Shown piece by piece: positions 10,957 to 22,087 of a stretch of DNA of 64,000 bases (the first letter of the stretch is position 1; each line of letters begins with the position of its first letter). The DNA lies in contig CAIIXF020000005.1 of the NCBI GenBank assembly GCA_903813345.2, positions 33,173,375 through 33,237,374 of the forward strand, in the 5' to 3' direction. Both the position numbers and the translations under genes were made by a program. Source of the stretch: Owenia fusiformis. Lineage: Eukaryota > Annelida > Polychaeta > Sabellida > Oweniidae. A model generated the notes under the pieces. That model saw only the letters and a list, made by a program, of their open reading frames with translations. It was not told the origin of the DNA and made no database searches.

Positions 10957-13900
10957 AATACCTATACTCTGAATTTTTGACATGAAATTTAAAATCAAAA
11001 ATATGTTATGGTAACTTCAAAACATGATTATTGTCCACAGAAACATATTTTTCTTCCCTGCTCTTCCCTTTAACATAGGTTAAAGTTCCTTTAATTTTTC
11101 TACGGATTCTATATCTATTCTAGGGATTCTAATAATGATCAAAAAGCTTCCTGAAGGTATTTTAATGCCAATCAACAACATAATTTATTAATTTTCTTTA
11201 AATAGAGATAAATAACCAAGTTAACAAATGTTCTAAAGTGTTGCAGTTCAATAAATATCAGATGTAATATTAACAGTTAGAATAATATTATTTCTTTATA
11301 CATTTGTATTGATTATGGAAAGATCAATTATCTGAATTAGCAAATGCTATAAGTTTGCGATAAATACCTGCAGCGATAGCAAATATAATTGAATTAAATG
11401 CCATTTTCAATATCTTGTAGTACAAAAGCCCAATAAAATGTAATTCTTTAGTAGTCAATGTATCGTCTGATTTTATAATTGACAATTCACTTTTTAGCGC
11501 TCAAAAATATTCATACACACATTAAAACTTGTGTTTTCTTGAATCCTTCAGGACATTTGTCAATCCATTATAGCATGTGTATCTTCTATACAAGTAATTT
11601 TCCCTACCAACATTATACTCATTTTGAAAGTTGTTCTAATGTCATTATTTTTTGAAAAGAAAATGCCTATGATAAGATACAAAAGAAGTGATTTGATCAT
11701 TATTCTTTCTCAATTCAAAAACACTTCCAGCTTGCGATGAAGCCTCCATGTAAATCAGGTGATTGCTAAAACCTAGAAATAAGAATACCTGATTAACCCT
11801 TTCAGCAGGTCCACAAATCTAATTTATCCTCATTTCGTAAAACAGTAGCCACTCAAAATATATACAATATATTTTACAGCCAAAGGAAAGGACAATTTTC
11901 GAATTAGTTTCAAATATATTTTGTATTCTAAAAAATCTAAAATAAAATATATAGCTCCTATCTTTCTCATGGGAAATCACCTAGTAAGTGTAAGATCAGT
12001 CAACATATTTTATCTATGACACCATTTATGAGTTTTCTGGTCGAAAGAAAAAAATGTTGCTTCTGGGATGAGATCAATTGACTTTGACATATTCTTTACC
12101 CTACCTATTTTGTAATTTAACAATCAACACAAATATACATACCATATTTTGGAAAAATTCATAACCATATTTTTTAATAGATAAAATCATCAATTATAAA
12201 ACCGAAAGTGTTTTCTCTTCATTGGTGTGTAAAAATTTCATTTTTTCAAATTTTGCTGTTGATTCGATTTCAAATGCTTCTAAATGATCTTCAATTGATT
12301 TATATGATTTCTATTAGTAATCTTTTGACTTCTCCAGTTCATAAATAGAACATAATCACTGTTTTCTGATCTAACAAGAAACATTTCAAAATAAAAAATC
12401 CTCAAATTTAGTAATCCTCAGTCTAAACATGGCTTTTAAAGGTTAAACATCAAGTTTGAAGTGGACCTTCATTCATATTTCAAAAATAGATTCACCAGAG
12501 AAGGTTTATTTAGACCAAGCAATCATGTCTATAACCAGAAAAAATGTTATTTTCAACCATTATACCCTCTATAAATAACAGTGTGCCCTTAATTAAATGA
12601 CCAATGTAGTTTTATGTTTCTATTTGATGTTATTGAGACTAATAAAGCAACTAAAATAGAACCACAAGAAAACTCTTAACATAAAACTTTCAATGTTGAA
12701 ATGTTACTTACCTTCCTTAGCGTAGGATAATTTAGTTGCAAGCTGTCCCATTTTTATATAAGTTCACATACTTTTACAATAAGAAAGAATATTTTTAGTA
12801 TATTCGTGAACAAGGTTAACCTCAATAAGCAACTTTATCAAGCAATCGGTATTAATCAATGCTTGATTTCAAAATATTTTGGTTGTCTACTATCTATTGA
12901 TCGTGCCCGAAGTTTAGATTAAGTGAACATCAGATTTCTTCCAGGGTAATGGTATAATCAGGGAACGGAGTTCTTGGGAGTTATTTGTTTTATTAATCAT
13001 TAAAACTTCCCATCACAAATGCTGCCAGTCACAAAGAACAATATTGATTTACACAAGTTCATCTATTGGATTATCACTCATTCAATTTTCAATAAAACCA
13101 TCAATGAAGAAAACAGAGGGTACCAGCTGTAGGGTTCTCTTTAACAAATAAGATTGAACAAACAAGATAATCCAATATAGGCAATATAGGTACATGTAAA
13201 TGGAGCAAAATATTAAAACCTGTTCTACTTGTAATTCACTCACTGACTGCAAATTAATTGAATCATCAAGAATTTACACTCGTAACTGATTGTGCCAATT
13301 GCGAAATCATGTACAGATATTAGTGAAATACATTCCATTTTTTTTATTAACAGCTGAAAACAACATGTTTGTAAAAGTATGCCCACAAGTATAGTAAGCT
13401 ATTAGGTCAAGTGCAGTGATGAATAGTTCTGGCAGCTCAGAAAAAATGGAAAGTACATGTAGCTTAAAGGAATTCCACATCAATATTTCAAATGAAGAAT
13501 TGAGAAAGCACAAGGGCACATTTAACAGTTTAAAAACAAAGTAACATAAAAATAAAGAGGTTATTGCCATCAAGTATCTAAACTGAAATGTTAAATTCGG
13601 CAGTCAATCAATTAATAAAATATGAATATTCTTAGTGAGATGTGTTAGTGGCATTTATGTGACCTTCCTTAAGGTATAATGAATATTGAATGAGTCATAT
13701 CACTTTTCTGAATAAATCGAAGAGATGACTTGAACTAGCTGCATCACATCCACACCAGACGTATTTTGCTTTATCACAGGGTGCTAACTAAATTTAAGGG
13801 TGAACGTTGAACTTGAGGGGTAAGGTTAAACATGAGTGTGATGAAATTTGACCAAACATGTTATCATCATTCCGAAAGATCTGGTCTAGTTTCTAGATAT

Positions 13901-14739
13901 TTTATATGTATATGTCTAACAACATTCTACACAAACTTCGAATGTAGTCTACGGTATAACGCCCAGGTAAATTTTACCTGTGATACGGTATAAGGCAAAT
14001 TCAAATTCCTTGGGTTGTACCTTACCATTATTGCGCATTATACTTTATACTACATTGGGAGTTTGTGTATATTAAACTATTAAATCTACTGTCAAGTTCA
14101 TTGTCTAGGATGTTGTTACAAACATTTACATATAGATCTTTCTTAAACTATGAAAACATCAGTTTGCTCGAATTTCATCACCCTCATGTTGCACATTACC
14201 CCGCACATTCAACTGTCACACTTTATTTGGTACACACCCTATGTTTATGAGCAATCATGAACATTATCATTTGATTCTAGAGATATCAGAGTACATTTTT
14301 CCATGGACTTGCTAACAACCAATCTGTCATACAACAAATAACATTTTAACAATGTTACTGAGTTTTCTAGTGATGCAACCAGAGAGCATTGCTAATTTAT
14401 CAGTGTCTCATTTTTCACAATTCAATTGCAATTCAAGACAACCAAAGTATTATTTCTTTAACATCAATGGACTCATCATAAGAAGACATCAAAGCAACTT
14501 AATTGAGATATGTAACAATGTTTTGTAAATGCATGTCATTTACATCTGTTAAGTTTAAATTCCCCACCGTTACTTTACTTAGTCTGTTATAAAACAAAAC
14601 ATGAATAATTTGCTCAATAGAAATGGCACAGGTATAATGTAAGACTAACTTCATATGAATATCTTACTTTTAAAATCTAGGGTCAATGCTACAATAATCT
14701 CAGTTATCAGGTTTCAATATCAATAGAAGAGATAGATTT
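10957..14739. other. Intergenic AT-rich DNA, nothing recognised
   Basis: No coding block, RNA gene or terminal repeat could be supported. Confidence 0.45.
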
Positions 14740-14990
14740 GCCTTTTATATTAGAAACATGGGGGTCAACACTATGAAAACTAAAAAACAGTTACTCCATT
14801 GAGTAGCAAACCCTAACAATCAATTTATTTCTCAAACATAAAGTATATTTTGCTCTTAAGGTTCATTTTTATATAAAAAACATGGGGGTCAACACTATGG
14901 AAACCAGAAAACAGCAACTCCATTGAGTAGGAATTCCCAAAATTAATTCATCACTTCTCAAACAATAGCGTATTTTTTGTTTCAGTATTG
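14740..14990. repeat. Two-copy ~124-bp direct repeat
   Basis: CATGGGGGTCAACACTATG at 14757 recurs at 14881. It is followed in both copies by AACAG..ACTCCATTGAGTAG and later TTCTCAAACA. Copies differ by scattered substitutions. Confidence 0.75.
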
Positions 14991-17080
14991 AATTAAGTGC
15001 TTTTCAATGTAGGGTTATTAAGATACTTTAAAATACTGCAATTTCATTTAGTCTAGTCTATCAATCAATTCGAATGAATTATATAAGTAGCAGTCTGATA
15101 ACAATTAACCATACATGCATTTCTTTTTTTAAAATAAACTTACTTTCCCAAATCTAGGTAATAATTTTCATACTTTTTTTGCCTATATCTAATCACAACT
15201 AGATTGACAGTTTCAGTTTATCCCCAAAACCTTGTAAAGTCGGATAGTAAATAAAACCAAGAGCCATCCATAAAACACATAACAATGTTCAAAACAAACA
15301 TTTTTAAAGTGAGAAACTGCATAAATCCATAACATAAAAATTTAAGTCATGAATGTCATCATTATCACATGTTTGATATGATAGTCAGACAACTTTATAA
15401 GTTACATGAAGCTAATTACCTAACTTGTAATTGTCTATGTATGTGAAATCGATGATATCATATATGAAAACTTTGTATCTTACCTTTGGGACTGCCAGCT
15501 TTCCCAGCTAAATTCCCCATTGTTATTGTATTTATCAAATGCGTCAATTTAGTACATAACACATTTAGCCATTTGCACTTGAGGAAAGTACAAACACATT
15601 CAGCTTACGCTTTAGGTAACATCCACTGTTTGTATAAATTGTAATCATAAAACCTCTTCTGGTTTTGAAAAACACAAACATTCATGCCTAAACTACTTGT
15701 AAAACTATTCCCATTCCTAAGATTGGACCATCAATCAAAATGATGGTAAAGGCTATCACCTCACACCAAGAAGCAATCCCAAAATATACACTGTTTTTTA
15801 TCAGTCTAAACAAACATACATTCACACAGAAGTTATCTTTTCTCGATGAAATTTGATATAGAATTAGAGCACTATTGGGAAGAGCAAGAGAACATATACT
15901 GATATGGATGATTGGCTGGTACAGAGAAAGATAGCTAATCTAATCAATTAAAGTCAAGTAAAGCACATCCAGATGATATAAAGTGATTTGCAATTCATTA
16001 TATTACTAATTTTATCGCTATGGAGATTCAGGTCAAGTATATACAAAATTTTTAATTCTAATGAGTCAAACATTGATGTCTTCTTGGGAGTGCTTTACAC
16101 ATTTAACCATTGATTCTATTTGTTTCTATTTTGGTTAATTTTGGTTAATCTTGGTCAGAAATTGAATTCCCAAAAACAAATGTCCATTCTTATAATACAA
16201 GAAAAAACGAATGAGTTTATATAAAGGTAAATGTTTGATGTGCCCACATGGAATAAATCTTTAATTCGCATCTACATAGTATTTTCTCTAAAAATATTGA
16301 CCTTAAAATTGCCACCTCATGTCCAAAGGTACATGTTATTGAGATATGGGTGAAAATTCCCATATTTAAAAAATATAGACTAAAGAGTGGGCATTATATC
16401 AAAAAAAAAAAAAATAATGCAGGGCTAGGCACAAATGATTTCTGAAAAATTGCAAAGGTTTTGTGCCGTGCCTTAAGGTATTTATTACTCAAAATAATAC
16501 CTGATCTGAGGTCTATATTAGATTCAAACCTGAAAACTCACCAACATTTTTTAAAATTGTCACTTCATTTCTGACTTCCAGTTTAGCATTTATCACTGAA
16601 CAATACACTTATTACAGACCAGGTATTGTATCTATGAATGAATACCAGTTGGAGTATTGAATGTTCACAGTTTATAGAAGGCGTGAATACAGTCATGTTC
16701 GAATTTTGTGTAATGTCCACCCTGTCTACGCTTCAAGCTATAATAATTTAAGGATTAATAATTAAAACTAATAATTACTCAACCAGATTCTGTGATGTTT
16801 CAACAACTTGTTACTTTGACACTTTCACAAACATCGAAGGTTGCTCAACCTGCTAAGAAATTACAAGGCCATACTAGGTTAGTGATCTTCTTGGACCTAG
16901 AAAAATAAAGCATATGCAGATTAAATCGTTGTCAAGGACATCTCAATTGTGAAGAATCAGGGAAAGATGAAGCAGTCTCAGAATAGAATTAGAATACATT
17001 GATGACCAAGTGGTGTAATGCAGTTGAAGGATGAAATTGCAAACAAAGTGAATTTCTAAAATACTAACTATAATTTGCAG
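14991..17080. other. Intergenic AT-rich DNA, nothing recognised
   Basis: No supported feature. A poly(A) tract of about 15 bases lies at about 16400. Confidence 0.45.
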
Positions 17081-17097
17081 GACCTTTAAATTTAAGT

Positions 17098-17578
17098 TTT
17101 TGAGCCACTGAGGCCTACCACAGCTCAAGACTCTACCCCTAAAACCAGACATAGAGACTCTCCTCCTACCGCTCCTACAGATGAGGTGCCCACCAAATCA
17201 TCCCCGAGAAGAGTAATCATCACCCCCTCTATACTCCCATCCCACTTTCCCAAGCTTATTTCTTTGGAGCCTTTGGAGATGATGATAGCATCCTCGCCAG
17301 TAAGCTGGACCCCCGTCTTTTTGGGGTTGGAGCTTCCTCTTCAGATGCTGACAACAAGAGGGCCCTATACATGCAGAAATGCCTTAAAAAGGGAAAGAAG
17401 TCCAACAGCAGAAATGTCAATTTATTACCAGGCGTCCGACGAGACGAGTACTTTACCATTCAAGAACGGAAAAAACGAATCACCTGGCAAATGTCAAGCC
17501 TGACACTTAATCCGTTGGATCAAATCTCATTCCAGGGTGATATGACAGTTAACACAATTATAATCACCATGGCCATAT
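17098..17578 (+). pseudogene. Broken gag-like retroelement coding remnant
   Basis: One frame from about 17098 gives a Pro/Thr/Ser-rich stretch (...SPPTAPTDEVPTKSSPRRV) ending near 17250. The coding signal then moves to another frame from about 17245 to TGA at 17578, giving SQAYFFGAFGDDDSILASK and later NLLPGVRRDEYFTIQERKKR. The switch shows a frameshift. About 190 bases downstream lies a polypurine tract and LTR-like start, so the block fits a retrotransposon remnant whose pol region was lost. No capsid motif or zinc knuckle is present. Gag is inferred from context; an unrelated exon is possible. Confidence 0.35.
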
Positions 17579-17739
17579 GAGGCCATATAAACATTTACTT
17601 CCCAGTATCCAGTATCGTTTGCAGCATGCTGACACTAAGACATTTTTATATAATTCATGAGTATGCTGATATATGAACATTCAATTCTATATATACTACA
17701 ATGACAAATATTTTAATGTTAATTTTCAGATTTACCATT

Positions 17740-17960
17740 ATAATGATTCTTCGGGACGAAGAATCTAAGAGGGGAGCAATGTAACATTTTTAGATTAACT
17801 CAGAAAATTCACAACTTCATTTCACTCGATCTTTTATGTTCCGTACTTTCTTACCTTTGGGTCAGTAGTTCAATCAGGTCTACGTTGTGTTTCAGCATTC
17901 TTGTGTCATTTTATATTCACTTAATCTTTTGGTGCTGTAGTGACTTATCATTTTCAAGTG
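17740..17960 (+). mobile_element. Gypsy-like 3' end: polypurine tract and LTR start
   Basis: TCGGGACGAAGAATCTAAGA leads into a purine-rich AAGAGGGGAGCAA (about 17767-17779), followed at 17780 by TGTAACA. A GGGACGA motif, then a purine tract, then an LTR starting TGTAACA is the usual junction of Ty3/gypsy elements in animals. The 3' LTR end is not resolved and no second LTR is in the window. Confidence 0.5.
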
Positions 17961-18032
17961 AAAACATAAAGGAAGACATGCGCAGTTTGAAGCTCAGAGA
18001 ATTATTGAACAAAATCTAGTAAAAATGTAATA

Positions 18033-18047
18033 GGGGGGGGGGGGGGG
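18033..18047 (+). repeat. Poly(G) tract, 15 G
   Basis: Fifteen consecutive G followed by CGGG, in an AT-rich setting. Sequencing length may be unreliable here. Confidence 0.9.
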
Positions 18048-18196
18048 CGGGAACATGTATATAAAAATAAATACTTGTACATAGAACGTTATTTGCATCT
18101 TTTATGTGATTTAGAAGAGAGAGCAATTGAAAAGGCCAAGTCCCCGGGGTTTGAGTCAAACCCAACACTGTCAGATGCAAAGGATGAAATAATCTA

Positions 18197-18480
18197 TACT
18201 AGAAATATTCTGTACAAGAATATAAAGGCCCCCATGCCAATTTATTCCAAAGTATCCTGTACAAGGATAATTGCCACTCCACTTATAAAAGGCCCTGTGT
18301 AAAGTTGTATCCTGTACAAGGATAATTGCCACTCCACATATTAAAGGCCCTGTGTGAAGTTGTATCCTGTACAAAGATAATTGCCACTTCACTTATTAAA
18401 GGTCCCATGTAATCTTTAATTATTTAAAGGATCAATCAAAACATGCCAACAGTGTATTAAAGGTCCTATGTCAAATACAG
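18197..18480. repeat. 55-bp tandem repeat related to a MITE end
   Basis: GTATCCTGTACAAGGATAAT begins at 18252, 18307 and 18362 (third copy with one change), an exact 55-bp period. Weaker copies lie on both sides. Each unit contains a segment close to TTAAAGGCCCTGTGTAAAGTT, which resembles the terminal repeat of the element at 19423-20260. Confidence 0.8.
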
Positions 18481-19077
18481 CATAATAATGTATAAATGTA
18501 TATATTAGTGTAGAGTGATGCTCTAGAAGCTCAACCTCAGTGTGTAATATCATGGTATCGCGTAAACGTGCTATTTTTCCTGAGTCTTTTGATGTACTGG
18601 GATCCCTATGATGAGGTTAACTGAGGCGTTGACTAGCTGAGGGCACTGGCCTAACCAGGATGTTACTTTGATGTCAGTCTGTGATGGGACGCCAGCCATA
18701 GAGTGTCGTTCACTATGTCTTTACAAAGTTACAAATGTTAAATATTGGTACAAACAAATCAACACACTACCTTTATTACAAATAGGGATGTTTCACGGTC
18801 CCGATAAAAGTTTACTGATTAGAGTTTACTGATAAGAATTACTGTAAATCATCACTGTTGTAGGTTTTTTCAGATTTACATTTAATTTCAAGGCAATAAT
18901 TATGATAGAGTCGCAATGCTATTTATTGTTTTTCTCGAACAATTCAACACCAAATACTGTACATCATTTAACATAATATTTATTTATTTATATTTCATTT
19001 GTTTGTGTTCATTATTTTCGGTATTTCTTTCAACAGGAAGTGTTCCTGTGATTTCAAAACCCGACAATGTATATCAG

Positions 19078-21188
19078 CTAGGACTCCTTTTTGGACTGTT
19101 TTTTCTGTTTTGATTTTTTCAGAGCAGCAACGTCATCATCATCATCTGTGGAAATTTGGTCTAGAAGTAAATCTCTGAACCCATCATTTGATCCTTTATC
19201 GTCAGCATCGGACTCCTGTTTTGAGGTTGACGACATTGGGGTTTCAAAGTTCTTCTTTGGGGTCTCCTTCGGGGTCTCTTTCGGGGTCTCTTTCCTCTTT
19301 CGGGGTCTCCTTCAGGGTCTCCTTTGGGGTCTCCTTGGTTGTCAGCGGCTTTTTCGAAGTATATCGCGTTTCCATATTCTTTACTTTGGCGATCGCATAC
19401 CTGCAAACATCAGACATTAATCTTAAAGGCCCCATATAAAGTTTAAACCACTTTGGCTTATATTGTAGTCTTACCCAATGTTATCAAAGTGTGATATGTG
19501 AAACTTTTTTTTTAATTTCAAAAAGTGGTTTTTGATAGACTTTTTGTTCCAAAATTTGTGAATTTATTTAAAACCAACTTTTAGAGGTCACTCATATCTT
19601 CTAATTAGCCACAATTCATACCAATGCATAGCATTCATCCTCCCATGTTTTTGCCGAAAGAATTAAGAAAATCGGTTCATAAATATGCGAGAAATAAACT
19701 TATCAGTGCATGAAAATGGTTCTGAGAAAAATGCATTTCAAAATTTTAGTTCTCATAGAAACCAATGGTACAATGATATCTAAAACACAATTTATTCTTC
19801 CTTTTAACCTGGTTAGACAATCAACATTGGTTTTTTATGAAAGTCTAACATATTTAGAAAAGATTGACATCGAAAAAAAAATTTCAATTTTTTTCAAAAA
19901 GTTTTTGGTACCTTAGTGACATCACTAATGTTTCAAAATATTTTTGATATGTTAAAACATTGAAGTGGCCCATTAAATATGGCATTTTATTATTGAAATA
20001 GTGTGTCCTTTGTTCAACCTTTGCATTGGTGTTAAAAAGATAATCTTTTTTGAAATGCGTTAAGAAATATTTGATGATTAAGAAATTTCAACTTTTTTTG
20101 AAAAATGGCGGGAAATTTGAATATTTGAGAAATGAAATGCTCACAACTTTTTTTTCAAAAATTTTTTTTGTTCAAAAATCTCTAAAATCACTTTTAAAGT
20201 CCTGACAAATAGTAAATGAATGATAAAAAAATATTTTCAAACTTTAGACGGGGACTTTAAACAAAAAATCAATCAGATACCTTTTTCAAACAATATCAAA
20301 AGAAAAATCGAATGAGGTGAAACAAGTATCAAATGATGTGTTTGAGATTTGTTTGCAAAATAGAGTGATTTCAGACTATGGTATTTTAACACATGTAAAA
20401 CATTTTTAACTTTTTACGTACTTTACTTCGTCATCTTGTGGTGGATCTTTTCCTGTCATTAGTTTCCCCAACTTTGTTGATAGTACTCCCCCACTTCTTT
20501 GCTCAATAAGTGAAGATTGTCTTTCATGATGATTTTAATCCATCTGCATGGATGAACAATGTAGCTCCTCAACAGTAACAATATTTCTTCTCATGTAAAA
20601 TTTAAGTGTCTCTTGCGTCAACCGAGGAGAGTTTTCCCTGAAAAAATAAAAATGATAAGAATGCATTCGTTTTTAGTTTTATTTATCTATTGTTTTGAAA
20701 AGTATAGTTTTTTTTCCACAAGAGTGAATATGGAAAACGCTTCTCGAAATGTGATGCGCGATGTTATATATCAAGGCTATTTAAGCTTCAGTATTGTTTT
20801 TGCAACCTGAAAACTTCATGTGATGGTTTCTAAAAATCAAGTTTTGGTATCACATGCCTATGATGAAATCATCACACCATCCATTTCCGATACACGTAAG
20901 GTAAAACTACAAGGCAGGGGCTCATTTATTACAGTATCCAGTTCAGTATCCTGTTCCACGAGCTAAACAAACATTGGATAGAAGGGACAATATTCTGAAG
21001 ATGCCAGTAAGTGATGAAAATATATCTCACCTTTCTTGCTTGTTGATGACATAGTTTATACTTCTGCTCACTACCAACCTGGCCAGTAATTGAACATGTG
21101 CATGAACTGGGCGTGCGAATAAATTATTATTATCTTCGACAACGTCTGTTCCCAAATGAAGAAAATCTTTGGAATGGGCGGGATATTT
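19078..21188 (-). pseudogene. Three 3' exons of an unrecognised spliced gene, apparently inactivated
   Basis: On the minus strand three blocks join in one frame. The first is 21031-21145 (or up to 21188), reading ...LFARPVHAHVQLLARLVVSR, ending AG|GTGAGA. The second is 20422-20637, after a TTTTTTCAG acceptor and ending AAA|GTACGT, with ENSPRLTQETLKFYMRRN and later LIEQRSGGVLSTKLGKLM. The third is 19078-19400, after TGTTTGCAG. The last exon has a 12-bp repeat coding KETP units, then an acidic run (DDDDD) and a Lys-rich end KKSKQKKQSKKES. Splice phases agree at both junctions, which supports real exons. Lesions are an in-frame TAA at 20535-20537 and a 7-nt partial repeat unit near 19291-19297 that shifts frame. 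The 5' exons are not visible. The Lys/Asp-rich tail suggests a nuclear protein (inference). Confidence 0.6.
19423..20260. mobile_element. TTAA-flanked MITE (piggyBac-like) in the last intron
   Basis: The left end is TTAAAGGCCCCATATAAAGT and the right end is the inverted form ACTTTAGACGGGGACTTTAA, with TTAA at 19423-19426 and 20257-20260. A TTAA target is the hallmark of piggyBac-type insertion. There is no transposase. It lies between the last two exons of the minus-strand gene and shares its body with 1620-2105 and its ends with the 55-bp satellite at 18252. Confidence 0.6.
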
Positions 21189-21269
21189 TCACTCTGTTTT
21201 GTGAACATGGATTTGAGTTTTTCCAAACAGTTGGTGAAACTGTTAACGATATATACACTGCCCTGTCAA

Positions 21270-21370
21270 CCCTCACGCATTAGGCGTGATTGTCACGCAT
21301 TTGCTGGAAAAATAGAAATCACGCATTAATTTAGCGTGTATGATCAAATGTCACGCAAATCACGCATGTT
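21270..21370. repeat. Cluster of TCACGCAT octamers
   Basis: TCACGCA recurs at least six times within 100 bases, with GCGTGA inverse forms between. It is a short degenerate array with no known role. Confidence 0.5.
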
Positions 21371-21439
21371 GTTGATATTTTTAAAATGCGTTTTTTGTGA
21401 AATGCCGATATGGTAAAATACCGAACGGCGAAAAAAAGC

Positions 21440-22087
21440 GAACGTTCGGTCTTTGCAGGCGATTGCCGTTTATGTCACACATTTTGTACAAAATATGTGT
21501 ATATATCACACATTGAAATCTCAAATCTAAAGTCAGATTTGAACTTCTGAGAACTAGAACATGCCCGGTGATCGTACAAAAATGATGGAGGGGGGATGAG
21601 GCGATTTCTGCAAGAAAACTCAACAAATTTTGAAAATTTATTTTTTCAAGAGAAAATTTACAACTGAATTGCCAAATGAATAGGCGCAGTGCATGGCAAA
21701 ATATGTTAGGTCATCTCGTATTTTTTTTGAACTGATACCCTTCTAAGATATAAGATCTATTAAGAAAGGCGCATCATCACCAACGTGCAAAAGTCAATGT
21801 TTTTGCTATAAATCGAGCAACAATGGTCTACACGACCTGTAATAAATAGATATAAGGGATGTTCTTATCACAATATGACATTCCTCACTTTTCTAAAGTT
21901 AGTTTCCATGTGTTATACAAAAAATAATCGAAATAAATTAATTTGGGATGGAGGGGGGATATTGGAAGTTTTAAGAATTTGTTACAGACAATAACCCACC
22001 TACCGATTGCCACCTGCCGCCAATGCCAATCACCATCACAAAAAAGGGAGACCATAACAATATGTCACCACTTTCTGGTGGTGACAT
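21440..22087 (-). repeat. Hairpin-ended dispersed repeat, minus-strand copy
   Basis: The end at 22061-22087 is a perfect hairpin, TATGTCACCAC-TTTCTG-GTGGTGACATA. Read on the minus strand it continues with ATTGTTATGGTCTCC, TGTAACAAATTCTTA and GTTCAAATCTGACTTTAGAT, the same order as at 43300-43480. A third end copy is at 59515. No transposase is present; it is a non-autonomous family with a terminal hairpin. Confidence 0.65.

Noticed and set aside
17186-17503. Single 105-codon protein starting at 17186
   Set aside because: Only its first third carries the coding signal; the signal then moves to another frame, so it is treated as a frameshifted remnant.
18252-18420. CRISPR-like array
   Set aside because: 55-bp units are repeated end to end; there are no spacers of constant length with unique sequence.
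19091-19439. Plus-strand frames rich in FGVSFGVSF or GSPSGSLSGS
   Set aside because: They are the antisense of the 12-bp repeat coding KETP in the minus-strand exon; the minus frame has splice sites and phase support.
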